Source of the DNA: Nonomuraea glycinis
GTDB taxonomy: Bacteria; Actinomycetota; Actinomycetes; Streptosporangiales; Streptosporangiaceae
DNA length: 64,000 bases
Direction of reading: 5' to 3'
Assembly (NCBI RefSeq): GCF_014646515.1
Contig: NZ_BMNK01000019.1
Coordinates: 33,890 to 97,889 of the forward strand
This document shows positions 8,026 through 16,721 of this stretch, one piece after another. Within the stretch, counting starts at the first letter, position 1. Each line of letters starts with the position of its first letter. A program made the position numbers and the translations under genes. Under the pieces are notes generated by a model that was not told the DNA's origin, did not search any database, and saw only the letters and a program-made list of their open reading frames with translations.

Positions 8026-9216
8026 GTGGCAGAATTCCCGATAGCGTCGTCCGGAATGTCCGGAACGGAAGTCGGAGCACTTGGTCGCAGGCTGGCCGCT
8101 TATGTCTTCCTGGCGAACGATCCATCGGTTCCGGCCGTGGCGGCCGACTGGTGGGAGATCAGCGGCCCGCACTACAAGGAGGTGGCCGGAGCGGTGGCCG
8201 ACCTCGTGGCCCGCGGTCCCGCCGCGGCGCTCGTGTCCCGGTTCGCCGACGCGCCCGACGACCGCCCGCTGGAGTCGGCGCTCGCCGACGCGCTCACCGA
8301 CCTGCTGCGGGAGTTCCCCGACGAGCGCGCCCGGTTCGAGAAGCTGGTCGCCGCGGCCGACGAGCAGGTGCTGGTCGACTACCACAACGGCGAGCGGGCC
8401 GGCCGATCGGCCGCCGACGCGAGCCTGGACGAGGTCGCCGTCTGGGCCCGGCCGCGGCTGCCCGTCACGATCGTGATCCCCTTCCGCGACCGGGTGGGCG
8501 GCGCCCGCGCCCGCAACCTGCTGGCCTGCCTGGCCGCCCTGCGCGACCAGCACCATCACGGCGCCCAGGTGCGCGTCACCGTGGTCGAGTCCGACTCTGA
8601 GCCGCGCTGGCGCGACACCGTCGAGCCGCTGGCCGACCACTACCTGTTCGCCCGGCACGACGGCCATTTCAACAAGTCGTGGGCGGTCAACGCCGGGGTG
8701 CGGAACACCCCCGGCGAGCCCGAGCTGATCTGCGTGCTGGACACCGACATCCTGGCGGACCGCCGCTTCCTGGCGCGCAACCTGGACAGGATGGCCGCCG
8801 ACCCCGCGCTGTCGGCCTTCCTGCCCTACCGCCGCATGTACTGCCTCGACACTGAGTCCTCCGCCGCCGCCATCCGCCGCCGGATCGAGCAGGGCGAGGG
8901 CGACGTGCCGCTCGACGAGATCCGCTCGCTGGTGCTGCGCGAGCCGCCCGGCGCCTGCCTGTGGGTCAGGGCCGCGCTCTTCCACGAGATCGGCGGGTTC
9001 GACGAGCGCTACCAGGGCTGGGGAGGCGAGGACGACGACGTCGTGGCCAGGCTGGCCCGCGCCGGGCGGCTGACCCGATTCGACGATCCGCTGCTGCACC
9101 TGGCGCATCCGCGCCCGCAGATGACGCTGGACGGCACGCCGTTCAACGCCCACATCGAGCCGCTGAGCTGGACCGCCGACGCCGGATACGGAGACCTGCG
9201 AGGACCCCGGGGATGA
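8026..9216 (+). CDS. GT-A family glycosyltransferase (GT2/galactosyltransferase-C type)
   Basis: This 396-aa protein has VTIVIPFRDR at the start of a GT-A fold, a metal-binding DTD near residue 237, and GWGGEDDD near residue 331, the catalytic block typical of galactosyltransferase-like C-terminal domains. About 140 residues precede the fold and match nothing I recognise. It probably transfers a sugar from a nucleotide sugar to the locus product or an intermediate. The GTG at 8026 is chosen because a GAGAGGA ribosome-binding site lies 6 bases upstream. It heads the rightward operon, and its stop overlaps the next start (ATGA). Confidence 0.82.
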   Translation: MAEFPIASSGMSGTEVGALGRRLAAYVFLANDPSVPAVAADWWEISGPHYKEVAGAVADLVARGPAAALVSRFADAPDDRPLESALADALTDLLREFPDERARFEKLVAAADEQVLVDYHNGERAGRSAADASLDEVAVWARPRLPVTIVIPFRDRVGGARARNLLACLAALRDQHHHGAQVRVTVVESDSEPRWRDTVEPLADHYLFARHDGHFNKSWAVNAGVRNTPGEPELICVLDTDILADRRFLARNLDRMAADPALSAFLPYRRMYCLDTESSAAAIRRRIEQGEGDVPLDEIRSLVLREPPGACLWVRAALFHEIGGFDERYQGWGGEDDDVVARLARAGRLTRFDDPLLHLAHPRPQMTLDGTPFNAHIEPLSWTADAGYGDLRGPRG

Positions 9217-11030
9217 AGGCGTACGCGAGCGGCACCTCCGCGCCGCAAGGGGGACGGCTGCGCTTCCACCTGGCCGCCGTCGCGGACCGCTGCGCGATCC
9301 GCGACGCGGTGACCGGCGAGATCCGGGCGGAGCGGGGCCGCACCGAGCCGGGGTGGACGCTGCGGATCCCGCACGACTGGCCCAGCTCCCTGTACGCCGC
9401 GTCGTTCGGCTCCGCCGACCCCGACGACGACGTCTACTTCGTCGTCCGGCCCGGCGGCCCGCCCCGCGACGCGATCCTGGTGTCCGTCCCCTTCCTCACC
9501 TGGCAGGCGTACAACCAGGCGGGCGTGCCCGGCGAGGGGCTCTACCCGACCGAAGGCGCGAGCCGGGCCGGCCGGGTGACCTTCGACCGGCCCGGCGGCG
9601 GTCCGGCCGGCCACTGGGAGGACCGCTTCTACCACTGGCTGAGCCGTACCGGCCTCCCCGCCGACTACTGCTCCAACCTGGACCTGCACCAGGACCCCGG
9701 CGCGCTGCTGCGCGGCCGGCGGCTGCTGGTGATCGCGGGCCACGACGAGTACTGGACCAGGCGGATGCGCGACGCGGCCGAGGCGTTCGTCGCGGCCGGC
9801 GGCAACATCGCCTTCTTCGGCGGCAACACCTGCTGGTGGCAGACCCGGCTGGAGGACGGCGGCCGGACGATGGTGTGCCATCGTGACGCCCTGCTCGACC
9901 CCATGGCCGCCGTCGATCCGAGCCTGGTCACGGTCGAGTGGACCAGCGCGCCGGTGTCCCGGCCGGAGAACACCCTGACCGGTGTGAGCTTCCGGCGCGG
10001 CGCGGGCTGCTGGGAGGACATGAACGCCGTGAAGTCCGAGGCGTACACCGTGCGGTTCGCCGGGCACTGGGTGTTCGAGGGCACCGGGCTGCGCGACGGC
10101 GACACCTTCGGCAGGGGCGCCATCGGCTACGAGACCGACGCCGCCGAGTACACCGAGGTCGACGGGGTGCCGCTGGCGACCGGCGCCGACGGGACGCCCG
10201 CCGAGTTCGCCATCCTGGCCACCGCCGACCTGCGGCACTGGCGGAGCCTGGGCCAGGGCGGGCACGCCACGATGGGCATCATGCGGCGCGGCGCCGGCAC
10301 CGTCTTCAACGCGGCCACGATCGGCTGGGGCGACGCCATCGACGACCCGGTCATCGACCGCGTCACCCGCAATGTGCTGCGCCGGCTGGGCGGCCCCACC
10401 GGCTGGTGGGAGCCGATGGGCGGCGGGACCGGCGCGCTCGGGCTGGCCGCCTGCGCGCACCTGCTCTTCGGCGTGCTGGCCGACGGCGACCTGCACGTCC
10501 GGCAGGGCCGCACCCAGAACCTGCCGTGGCGGCGGATCGAGCCCGCGCCCGGCCTGATGGCGCTGGCGGCCCCGCGCGAGGCCACGCCCGGCTCACCTGT
10601 CTTCCTGTACGGGCTGGACTCCACCGGCCGGGTGCTCGCCCGTGACCCGGTGCCCGAGGCGGCGGCCTGGACCGAGATCTACCAGGCGCCGCCCGGCGCG
10701 ATCGGCATCGCACCCGTCGACCGGACCATGTACGCGCTCGGCCCCGGCGGCGACCTGTGGAGCCGCCCGCTCACCGCCGCGCACTCCGGCCCGTGGACCC
10801 GCCTGGCCGACGGCCCGCGCCTCGTCGCGCTCGCGCACGTGGGCGGACGGCTGATGGGCCTGGACGACCACGGCACGCTGTACGGCAGGGCGCCGGACAC
10901 CGGAGCGTGGACCCGATCGGGCCCGACCCCCGGCCTGACCACCCTGACCGGCACGGCGGGCAGGCTCATCGGCGCCACCCCGGCCGGCGACCTCCACTGG
11001 CGGGAGCCGTTCATGGACATCGACCTCTGA
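9213..11030 (+). CDS. N,N-dimethylformamidase large-subunit-like protein with C-terminal beta-propeller
   Basis: The first ~410 of 605 residues match the large subunit of N,N-dimethylformamidase: FLTWQAYNQ, the AGHDEYWT block near residue 176, and FFGGNTCWW. In characterised enzymes this fold carries a mononuclear iron held by Tyr and Glu residues and hydrolyses an amide. Residues ~420-605 hold repeats of the form LVAL..G..L.G.D..G.LY.R, like the tachylectin-2 type propeller, usually a sugar-binding or scaffold domain. No small-subunit gene was seen. In a glycosyltransferase operon it may act on an N-formyl or other amide; that is speculative. The fold assignment is good, the activity is not established. 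Confidence 0.75.
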   Translation: MKAYASGTSAPQGGRLRFHLAAVADRCAIRDAVTGEIRAERGRTEPGWTLRIPHDWPSSLYAASFGSADPDDDVYFVVRPGGPPRDAILVSVPFLTWQAYNQAGVPGEGLYPTEGASRAGRVTFDRPGGGPAGHWEDRFYHWLSRTGLPADYCSNLDLHQDPGALLRGRRLLVIAGHDEYWTRRMRDAAEAFVAAGGNIAFFGGNTCWWQTRLEDGGRTMVCHRDALLDPMAAVDPSLVTVEWTSAPVSRPENTLTGVSFRRGAGCWEDMNAVKSEAYTVRFAGHWVFEGTGLRDGDTFGRGAIGYETDAAEYTEVDGVPLATGADGTPAEFAILATADLRHWRSLGQGGHATMGIMRRGAGTVFNAATIGWGDAIDDPVIDRVTRNVLRRLGGPTGWWEPMGGGTGALGLAACAHLLFGVLADGDLHVRQGRTQNLPWRRIEPAPGLMALAAPREATPGSPVFLYGLDSTGRVLARDPVPEAAAWTEIYQAPPGAIGIAPVDRTMYALGPGGDLWSRPLTAAHSGPWTRLADGPRLVALAHVGGRLMGLDDHGTLYGRAPDTGAWTRSGPTPGLTTLTGTAGRLIGATPAGDLHWREPFMDIDL

Positions 11031-11040
11031 GGGGAAGCGC

Positions 11041-12036
11041 GTGCGCCACATCTCGCTCGCCGGCCGCCGCCGCATCCGGCTGGACCACGACGCGCCCGTG
11101 CCCGCCATCGGGCCGGGCGACGTGCTGGTCCGGGTGGCCGCCTGCACCGTCTGCAACCGCAGCGACCTGGCCTACTACCACTACTACGGCCTGCGCGACC
11201 ACTGCGCCACCGGCTGCTTCGGCCACGAGATCGCCGGCACCGTGGCGGCCGTCGGCGAGCGGGTGACCAGCGTCGAGCCGGGGCGGCGGGTGTTCGTGCG
11301 CACCCCGCTCACCTCGGGATTCGCCGAGTTCGCGGCCGCCAGGGAGGTCAGCGTGGGCGCGCTGCCCGACGACGTGCCGTTCGAGCGCGGCGCGATCCTG
11401 CAACTGCTGCCGCTGGCCGTGCACGCCACCCGGGGAGTACGGCTCGGCGACCGGGTGGCCATCGTCGGCCAGGGCCCGGTCGGCCTGATGGCCCTCCAGG
11501 TCGCGCGGCTGCGCGGCGCGGCGGAGATCGCCGTCGCGGACCTCGATCCGTGGCGGCTGGACCAGTCGATGCTGCTGGGCGCCGACCGGACGGTCCTGGT
11601 GGAGTCCCCGCACGCCGTGCCCGACCGGCTCGGCGCGGACTTCGACGTGGCCGTCGAGGCGGTCGGCACCCCGCACACCGCCCGTGCCTGCGTCGACCTG
11701 GTCCGCCAGAACGGGCTCGTCGTCTTCCTCGGCACCCACCACGTCGACACCGAGGTCACCTTCGACATGGTCAAGTGGGAGAAGAAGGGGCTGCGCGTGC
11801 ACAGCTCCGCCGAGCCGACCGACACGGCCAGGGCCGAGGCCATGGCGGTCGCCGTACGGCTGGCGTTCGCCGGGCGGGTGCGCCTCGATACGATCCTCAC
11901 CGCCACCTATCCGCTGGAGAACCTCCAGGAAGCCCTCGACCGCCTCTCCCAGAGCCCCACCCTGCATCCCGCCGGGCACGACACGCCCCACCGCACTCCG
12001 CCGGAGAAGACCCTGAAGATCGCGATATGCCCCTGA
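11041..12036 (+). CDS. Zinc-type medium-chain dehydrogenase/reductase
   Basis: This 331-aa MDR-family alcohol dehydrogenase has catalytic-zinc ligands in ACTVCNRSD and FGHEIAG and an NAD(P)-binding GQGPVGLMA. The four-cysteine structural-zinc lobe is absent, as in shorter sugar/cyclitol dehydrogenases. It probably oxidises a secondary alcohol to a ketone or reduces the reverse. The GTG at 11041 has a GAGGGGAAG ribosome-binding site. The final ~30 residues are rich in His, Pro and Thr and run past the usual family end into the start of the next gene. In this operon it could make the keto substrate used by the DegT aminotransferase. Confidence 0.85.
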   Translation: MRHISLAGRRRIRLDHDAPVPAIGPGDVLVRVAACTVCNRSDLAYYHYYGLRDHCATGCFGHEIAGTVAAVGERVTSVEPGRRVFVRTPLTSGFAEFAAAREVSVGALPDDVPFERGAILQLLPLAVHATRGVRLGDRVAIVGQGPVGLMALQVARLRGAAEIAVADLDPWRLDQSMLLGADRTVLVESPHAVPDRLGADFDVAVEAVGTPHTARACVDLVRQNGLVVFLGTHHVDTEVTFDMVKWEKKGLRVHSSAEPTDTARAEAMAVAVRLAFAGRVRLDTILTATYPLENLQEALDRLSQSPTLHPAGHDTPHRTPPEKTLKIAICP

Positions 12037-13070
12037 GATGGGGAGTCGCCGGTTACGGCGACATCGTCCGCAAGCGCGCCCTGCCCGCGCTGCTCTCCCT
12101 CGGCGAGACGGTCACCTGCGTGTGGGGCCGCGATGCGGCGCGTGCGCAGCGGACCTGCGACGAGTTCGGCACGGGCTTCGGCACCTCCGACTACGGCAAG
12201 CTGCTCGACACGGTCGACGTCGTCTACGTCGCCACGCCGGTCGCGACCCACGTGCCTCTCGCGGTGGCGGCGGCCCGCGCCGGCCTGCCCGTACTCATGG
12301 AGAAGCCACTGGGCGCTCTGCCCGCGCTGGCGGAGCAACCGCTCGGTGGTCTGCCCACGCTGGAGTGGGAAGGGCCCGGCGGCTCGTCGGCGCCGGAGGA
12401 GGAGTCTCCTGGTGGCTCACCGCTTCTCGCCGAGCTGGCCGCCGCCCACGTGGGGGTCGCCTACTACCGCAGGCTCGCGCCCGCCGTCCGCCGCGCGCTC
12501 GACCTGCTGCGCGGCCGCGCGATCCACGAGGTGGCCGTGGACTGTCGAGGTCCTTTCGACCCCGGTCCCGACGACCCGAAGCTGTGGCGTACCGACCCGG
12601 CGCTGTCCGGCGGCGGCGTGCTCGCCGACGTCGGCAGCCACCGCCTCGACCTGCTCTGCCTGCTGCTGGGCGAGCCGGCCGTGACCGGCGCGCGGACCGG
12701 CCGGCGCTTCCCGCTCGGTGCCGAGCGGGACGTACGGGCGCGGCTGGCCTGGCCCGCGGGGGCCACCGGCGAGGTGAGGACGGTGTGGGGCCCCGAGCCG
12801 CGCCGCGACCACCTGCGCCTCGCCTTCGACGGCGGGCACCTGGAGCTCGACCCCCTGGACTCGGGCAACGTGCGCGGGACCGTCGACGGGGTGACCGTCG
12901 AGGAGTTCCTGCCGCCACCGGCGAACCTGCACATCCCGCTCATGGCCGACTTCGCGCGTAGCGTCCGCGATGGGTCCGCACCGATCTGTCCCGTCCGCGA
13001 CGCCTTCGCCGTCGACCGACTCATCTCGGCCGTGTACGCGGCCGCCACCCCTCTGGAGGAAGACACATGA
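12027..13070 (+). CDS. Gfo/Idh/MocA family oxidoreductase
   Basis: This 347-aa protein has an N-terminal Rossmann domain (WGVAGYGDI), the family's MEKPLG motif with its catalytic-region Lys, and ADVGSHRLDLL in the C-terminal domain. Family members oxidise or reduce sugars, inositols and similar polyols with NAD(P). A segment after the EKP motif contains repeated PLGALP/PLGGLP units and an acidic stretch that looks like an in-frame expansion of a surface loop. The gene overlaps the dehydrogenase gene by 10 bases, and its stop overlaps the DUF1349 start. Two dehydrogenases with an aminotransferase suggest carbocycle or sugar tailoring, though the substrate is unknown. Confidence 0.85.
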   Translation: MPLRWGVAGYGDIVRKRALPALLSLGETVTCVWGRDAARAQRTCDEFGTGFGTSDYGKLLDTVDVVYVATPVATHVPLAVAAARAGLPVLMEKPLGALPALAEQPLGGLPTLEWEGPGGSSAPEEESPGGSPLLAELAAAHVGVAYYRRLAPAVRRALDLLRGRAIHEVAVDCRGPFDPGPDDPKLWRTDPALSGGGVLADVGSHRLDLLCLLLGEPAVTGARTGRRFPLGAERDVRARLAWPAGATGEVRTVWGPEPRRDHLRLAFDGGHLELDPLDSGNVRGTVDGVTVEEFLPPPANLHIPLMADFARSVRDGSAPICPVRDAFAVDRLISAVYAAATPLEEDT

Positions 13071-13666
13071 CGGCCGCCGTATCCCTGCCCGCGTTCCCCG
13101 CGCCGCTGCACTGGCTGAACGAGCCCGAGCAGTGGAGTGTCGACGGCGACGACGCGCTCGTCATCACCGCCGCGGCGGGCACCGACCTGTTCTCCGACCC
13201 GGGCGAGCCGAACCGGTACGCCAACGCCCCCGCCCTGGTGGGACGCCTGGACGGCGACTTCACCCTGAGCGCCCGGGTCAGGCTCGACCTGCTGTCCACC
13301 TTCGACGCGGCCGTCCTGCTGCTGCACGCCGACGGCGACCGGTGGGCCAAGTTCTGCCTGGAGCTGTCCCCGCAGGGCACGCCCACGGTCGTCTCGGTGG
13401 TCAACCGGGGCGTGTCCGACGACTGCAACTCCATGCCGATGAGGGGCGACGACATCCGGCTCCGCGTCTCCCGGGTCGGCTCCGCCTTCGCCTTCCACAT
13501 CGCCGAAGGGGACGGCCCCTGGAGCCTCATCCGCTACTTCGCGCTCGACGGAGACCCCGAGGTGGGCTTCCTCGCCCAGAGCCCGACCGGCGACGGCGCC
13601 ACCGTCCGCTTCGAGGACATTCAGTACACCCCCAAACGGCTCTCCGACCTGCGCAACGGCGAGTAG
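13067..13666 (+). CDS. DUF1349 (concanavalin-like) domain protein
   Basis: This 199-aa protein matches the DUF1349 family, a beta-sandwich related to concanavalin-like lectins, with typical segments such as SARVRLDLL, DRWAKFCLE and SLIRYFALDG. It has no signal peptide and is probably cytoplasmic. Family members are often carbohydrate-binding or uncharacterised. Its ATG overlaps the upstream stop (ATGA), so it is clearly the last gene of the rightward operon. With the propeller-bearing protein it adds a second possible glycan-binding component to the locus. Confidence 0.8.
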   Translation: MTAAVSLPAFPAPLHWLNEPEQWSVDGDDALVITAAAGTDLFSDPGEPNRYANAPALVGRLDGDFTLSARVRLDLLSTFDAAVLLLHADGDRWAKFCLELSPQGTPTVVSVVNRGVSDDCNSMPMRGDDIRLRVSRVGSAFAFHIAEGDGPWSLIRYFALDGDPEVGFLAQSPTGDGATVRFEDIQYTPKRLSDLRNGE

Positions 13667-13764
13667 CGCGAGGGCGTGGGCCCGGCCGGCGGATCCTCCG
13701 AAGTCCCTGTGAAGCCGACACTTGGGCCTTTCGGGGCGCCTCGGGCAGAGGAATCGTGGTCCGC

Positions 13765-14673
13765 ATGAGATCAGCGATCCTCAAGACCGCGCTCTGCGCC
13801 GCGCTCGCGGGCGTGCTGTTGACGCCGCCCGCCCAGGCGACCCCGCTGCCTGACACCTTCTCGCTGCCCAACGGCTTCCAGCCGGAGGGCATCGAGATCG
13901 GGCCAGGCCCCTTCGCCTACTTCGGCTCCCGGGCGACCGGCTCCATCTACCGGGCCGACTTGCGGACCGGCAAGGGCAAGATCATCAGCAACGGGCCGGG
14001 CACCCCCTCGCTCGGCCTCAAGAGCGACGACCGGGGGAGGCTCTTCGTGGCGGGCGGCAACGCCGGCAACGCCCGGGTCGTCGACCTGCGCACCGGCGCG
14101 GTGCTCAAGTCGTACCCGCTGGCCACCGGCGCCTCGTTCGTCAACGACGTCGTGCTCACCCGCGACGCCGCCTGGATCACCGACTCGACCAACCCCGTCC
14201 TGTACAAGCTGCCGCTCCGCCACGGCAAGCTGCCCGGCCAGGCCGTCACGCTCTCCCTCACCGGCGCTCTTCAGTACGCCGACGGCATCAACGTCAACGG
14301 CATCGCCGCCACGCCGGACGGTAAGGGCCTGCTCCTCATCCAGTCCAACACCGGCAAACTGTTCAGGGCCGACCCCCGTACCGGCGTCACCACCGAGGTG
14401 AACCTGGGCGGCGAACTCCTCACCAACGGCGACGGCCTGCTCCTGAACGGCCGCAAGCTGTACGTGGTGCAGAACCGGCTCAACGCGGTCGCCGTGCTCC
14501 ATCTGAGCCACGACGGCACCTCCGGCCGCGTCACCGGACGCCTCACCGACGAGCGCTTCGACATCCCGACCACGGTGGCGGCCTTCGGCAAGCGCCTCTA
14601 CCTGCCCAACGCCCGCTTCAGCACCCCGCCCACCCCTGACACGCCGTACGACGTCGTCTCGATCAAGCGCTGA
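13765..14673 (+). CDS. Secreted SMP-30/gluconolactonase-like beta-propeller protein
   Basis: This 302-aa protein begins with a Sec signal peptide (LCAALAGVLLTPPAQA, cleavage near residue 24). The rest is a six-bladed propeller of SMP-30 type, with blades such as PEGIEIGP, SLGLKSDDRGRLFVAGG and NGIAATPDGKGLLL. Relatives are often mislabelled superoxide dismutase; no such function is visible. I chose the ATG at 13765; a GTG at 13756 lies nearer the AGAGGA element and would add three residues. A gap of about 100 bases separates it from the biosynthetic operon, so it is probably independent. Confidence 0.78.
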   Translation: MRSAILKTALCAALAGVLLTPPAQATPLPDTFSLPNGFQPEGIEIGPGPFAYFGSRATGSIYRADLRTGKGKIISNGPGTPSLGLKSDDRGRLFVAGGNAGNARVVDLRTGAVLKSYPLATGASFVNDVVLTRDAAWITDSTNPVLYKLPLRHGKLPGQAVTLSLTGALQYADGINVNGIAATPDGKGLLLIQSNTGKLFRADPRTGVTTEVNLGGELLTNGDGLLLNGRKLYVVQNRLNAVAVLHLSHDGTSGRVTGRLTDERFDIPTTVAAFGKRLYLPNARFSTPPTPDTPYDVVSIKR

Positions 14674-14729
14674 CCTTCGGCCGACCTTCGCCTGCCGAGC
14701 GCCCGGCCCGCACGAGCGGGGCCGGGTGG

Positions 14730-14753
14730 CCGGCGACAGGGGAGTGTCGCCGG
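14730..14753. terminator. Hairpin between convergent genes
   Basis: CCGGCGACA (14730-14738) pairs perfectly with TGTCGCCGG (14745-14753) around a 6-base loop. It lies just before the stop codon of the leftward FMN reductase and 57 bases after the SMP-30 gene. There is no T-tract, as is common in high-GC actinomycetes, so it may serve as a bidirectional terminator. Confidence 0.5.
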
Positions 14754-15476
14754 TCAGGGGCGCAGGGAGGCGAGATACTCCGCGAAGGGGACGACGTCCT
14801 CGGGCAGCGTGGTGCCGGCCCGCTTGCCGTCTCCGCCACTTCGCCCGTTTTGTCCGTTCCCCTTGGTCTTGTTACCGGCCCCGGTTCTGTCGCCGGTCCC
14901 GATCTTGACCTGGGCGTCGGTCTGGGGGGCGGCGTGCGGGGCTCGGGGGCGCATGAGGCCGGCGAGCTCGGACGCCGCGCGGGTGATGCGGTCCGCCAGG
15001 CCGTCGGTGCCGGCGTCGCCGCCCGCGCCCCAGTCCTCCGAGGCCGCGTACACGGCCGTCGGCACGACCACGGCGCGCAGGTACGCGAAGAGCGGGCGCA
15101 GCGCGTGCTCCAGCACCAGCGAGTGACGTGGCGTGCCGCCGGTGGCGGCGATCAGCACCGGCTTGCCCGCCAGCGCGGTGTTGTCCACGACGTCGAAGAA
15201 GGACTTGAACAGCCCGCTGTAGGAGGCGGTGAACACCGGCGTGACGGCGATCAGCCCGTCGGCCTCCGTCACGGCCGCGAGGGCGGCGCGCAGTCGGGCG
15301 TTGGCGAACCCGGTGACGAAGTTGTTCGCGATGTCCACCGCGAGCTCGCGCAGCTCGATCACGGTCGTGTCGGCCGCGCCCTGGAGTCGCTCCCCGGTCG
15401 CCTCGGCGAGGCGGTCGGCGAGCAGGCGGGTGGAGGACGGCTGGGTGAGTCCCGCCGTGACGACGACGAGCTTCAT
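14754..15476 (-). CDS. NAD(P)H-dependent FMN reductase (CE1759 family)
   Basis: This 240-aa flavodoxin-like reductase has the N-terminal VVVTAGLTQPSSTRLLAD phosphate-binding loop and TPVFTASYSGLFKSFFD, typical of the SsuE/CE1759 type. It reduces FMN with NAD(P)H and would supply FMNH2 to the luciferase-like monooxygenase encoded 83 bases upstream. Beyond residue ~185 is a Gly/Lys/Asn-rich linker that looks disordered. The two genes are co-oriented and homologous pairs recur in actinobacteria, so the pairing is well supported, although the oxygenase substrate is unknown. Confidence 0.82.
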   Translation of the reverse strand: MKLVVVTAGLTQPSSTRLLADRLAEATGERLQGAADTTVIELRELAVDIANNFVTGFANARLRAALAAVTEADGLIAVTPVFTASYSGLFKSFFDVVDNTALAGKPVLIAATGGTPRHSLVLEHALRPLFAYLRAVVVPTAVYAASEDWGAGGDAGTDGLADRITRAASELAGLMRPRAPHAAPQTDAQVKIGTGDRTGAGNKTKGNGQNGRSGGDGKRAGTTLPEDVVPFAEYLASLRP

Positions 15477-15559
15477 GAGGTGATCTCCTTCTTCGGACCC
15501 TGACGGGTCGGTCGCGCGGCCCGGCCAGGCGCTGGTCAGGCGGGCCGGACGGCGGCGGG

Positions 15560-16651
15560 TCAGGCGCCGGCGGGCTCGGTCGTACGGGCGGCCAGCAGGG
15601 AGGCGTGGGTCGGGGTCTCCGGCACCTCGGCGGGGCGGTTCTTGGCGAACTCCTCGCGCAGCACCGGCACGACCTCCTCACCGAGGATGTCGAGCTGCTC
15701 CAGGACCGTCTTCAGCGGCAGCCCGGCGTGGTCCATGAGGAAGAGCTGGCGCTGGTAGTCGCCGAAGTACTCGCGGAAGCGCAGCGTCTTGTCGATGATC
15801 TGCTGCGGGCTGCCGACCGCCAGCGGCGTCTCAGCCATGAAATCCTCCAACGACGGCCCGTGCCCGTACACCGGGGCCTTGTCGAAGTACGGGCGGAACT
15901 CGCGGATGGCGTCCTGGGAGTTCTTCCGCATGAACAGCTGGCCGCCGAGCCCGACGATGGCCTGCTCGGCGGTGCCGTGCCCGTAGTGGGCGTACCGCTG
16001 CCGGTAGAGGTCGATCAGCCGGACGAAGTGCTCCTTCGGCCAGAAGATGTTGTTGGCGAAGAACCCGTCACCGTAGTAGGCGGCCTGCTCGGCGATCTCG
16101 GGGCTGCGGATGGAGCCGTGCCACACGAACGGCGGCACGCCGTCGAGCGGGCGGGGCGTGGAGGTGAAGCCCTGCAGCGGCGTGCGGAAGCGGCCCTCCC
16201 AGTGCACCACGTCCTCGCGCCACAGCTTGTGCAGCAGGGCGTAGTTCTCCACGGCGAGCGGGATGCCCTGGCGGATGTCCTGCCCGAACCACGGGTAGAC
16301 CGGTCCGGTGTTGCCACGGCCCAGCATGAGGTCCACCCGGCCGTCCGCCAGGTGTTGCAGCATGGCGAAGTCCTCGGCGATCTTGACCGGGTCGTTGGTC
16401 GTGATCAACGTGGTGGCCGTGGACAGCTGGAGCCGCTCGGTCCTGGCCGCGATGTAGCCGAGCATGGTCGTCGGCGAGGACGGCACGAAGGGCGGGTTGT
16501 GGTGCTCGCCGGTGGCGAACACGTCGAGCCCGACCTCCTCGGCCTTGAGCGCGATGGTGACCATGGCCTTGATCCGCTCGGCCTCGGTCGGGGTCCTGCC
16601 TGTGGTCGGATCGGTGGTCACGTCCCCGACGCTGAAAATCCCGAACTGCAT
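15560..16651 (-). CDS. LLM class flavin-dependent oxidoreductase (CE1758 family)
   Basis: This 363-aa bacterial-luciferase-like monooxygenase begins MQFGIFSVGD and contains FATGEHHNPPF and LMLGRGNTGPVYPW, hallmarks of the LLM TIM barrel that uses reduced flavin and O2. The start at 16651 gives the family-typical N-terminus and has GGTGA 6 bases upstream; the longer ORF from 16663 is less likely. Its partner is the co-oriented FMN reductase downstream. Despite its fold it belongs to the CE1758 type, not to LuxA/LuxB, so it should not be read as a luciferase belonging with the LuxC/LuxE-like genes at 2-4.5 kb. Confidence 0.85.
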   Translation of the reverse strand: MQFGIFSVGDVTTDPTTGRTPTEAERIKAMVTIALKAEEVGLDVFATGEHHNPPFVPSSPTTMLGYIAARTERLQLSTATTLITTNDPVKIAEDFAMLQHLADGRVDLMLGRGNTGPVYPWFGQDIRQGIPLAVENYALLHKLWREDVVHWEGRFRTPLQGFTSTPRPLDGVPPFVWHGSIRSPEIAEQAAYYGDGFFANNIFWPKEHFVRLIDLYRQRYAHYGHGTAEQAIVGLGGQLFMRKNSQDAIREFRPYFDKAPVYGHGPSLEDFMAETPLAVGSPQQIIDKTLRFREYFGDYQRQLFLMDHAGLPLKTVLEQLDILGEEVVPVLREEFAKNRPAEVPETPTHASLLAARTTEPAGA

Positions 16652-16721
16652 GATAGTCACCATCCCGAACTATTGAACTTTCAACTGCTAACAGCGACAG
16701 GGCCTGCTCGTATATTCCAGA

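Noticed and set aside
2122..16651. A bioluminescence (lux) system from the LuxC-like, LuxE-like, luciferase-like and FMN reductase genes
   Set aside because: There is no LuxA/LuxB pair and no LuxD; the luciferase-like protein is a CE1758-type single monooxygenase paired with its own reductase, about 10 kb from the LuxC/LuxE-like genes and in a different operon.
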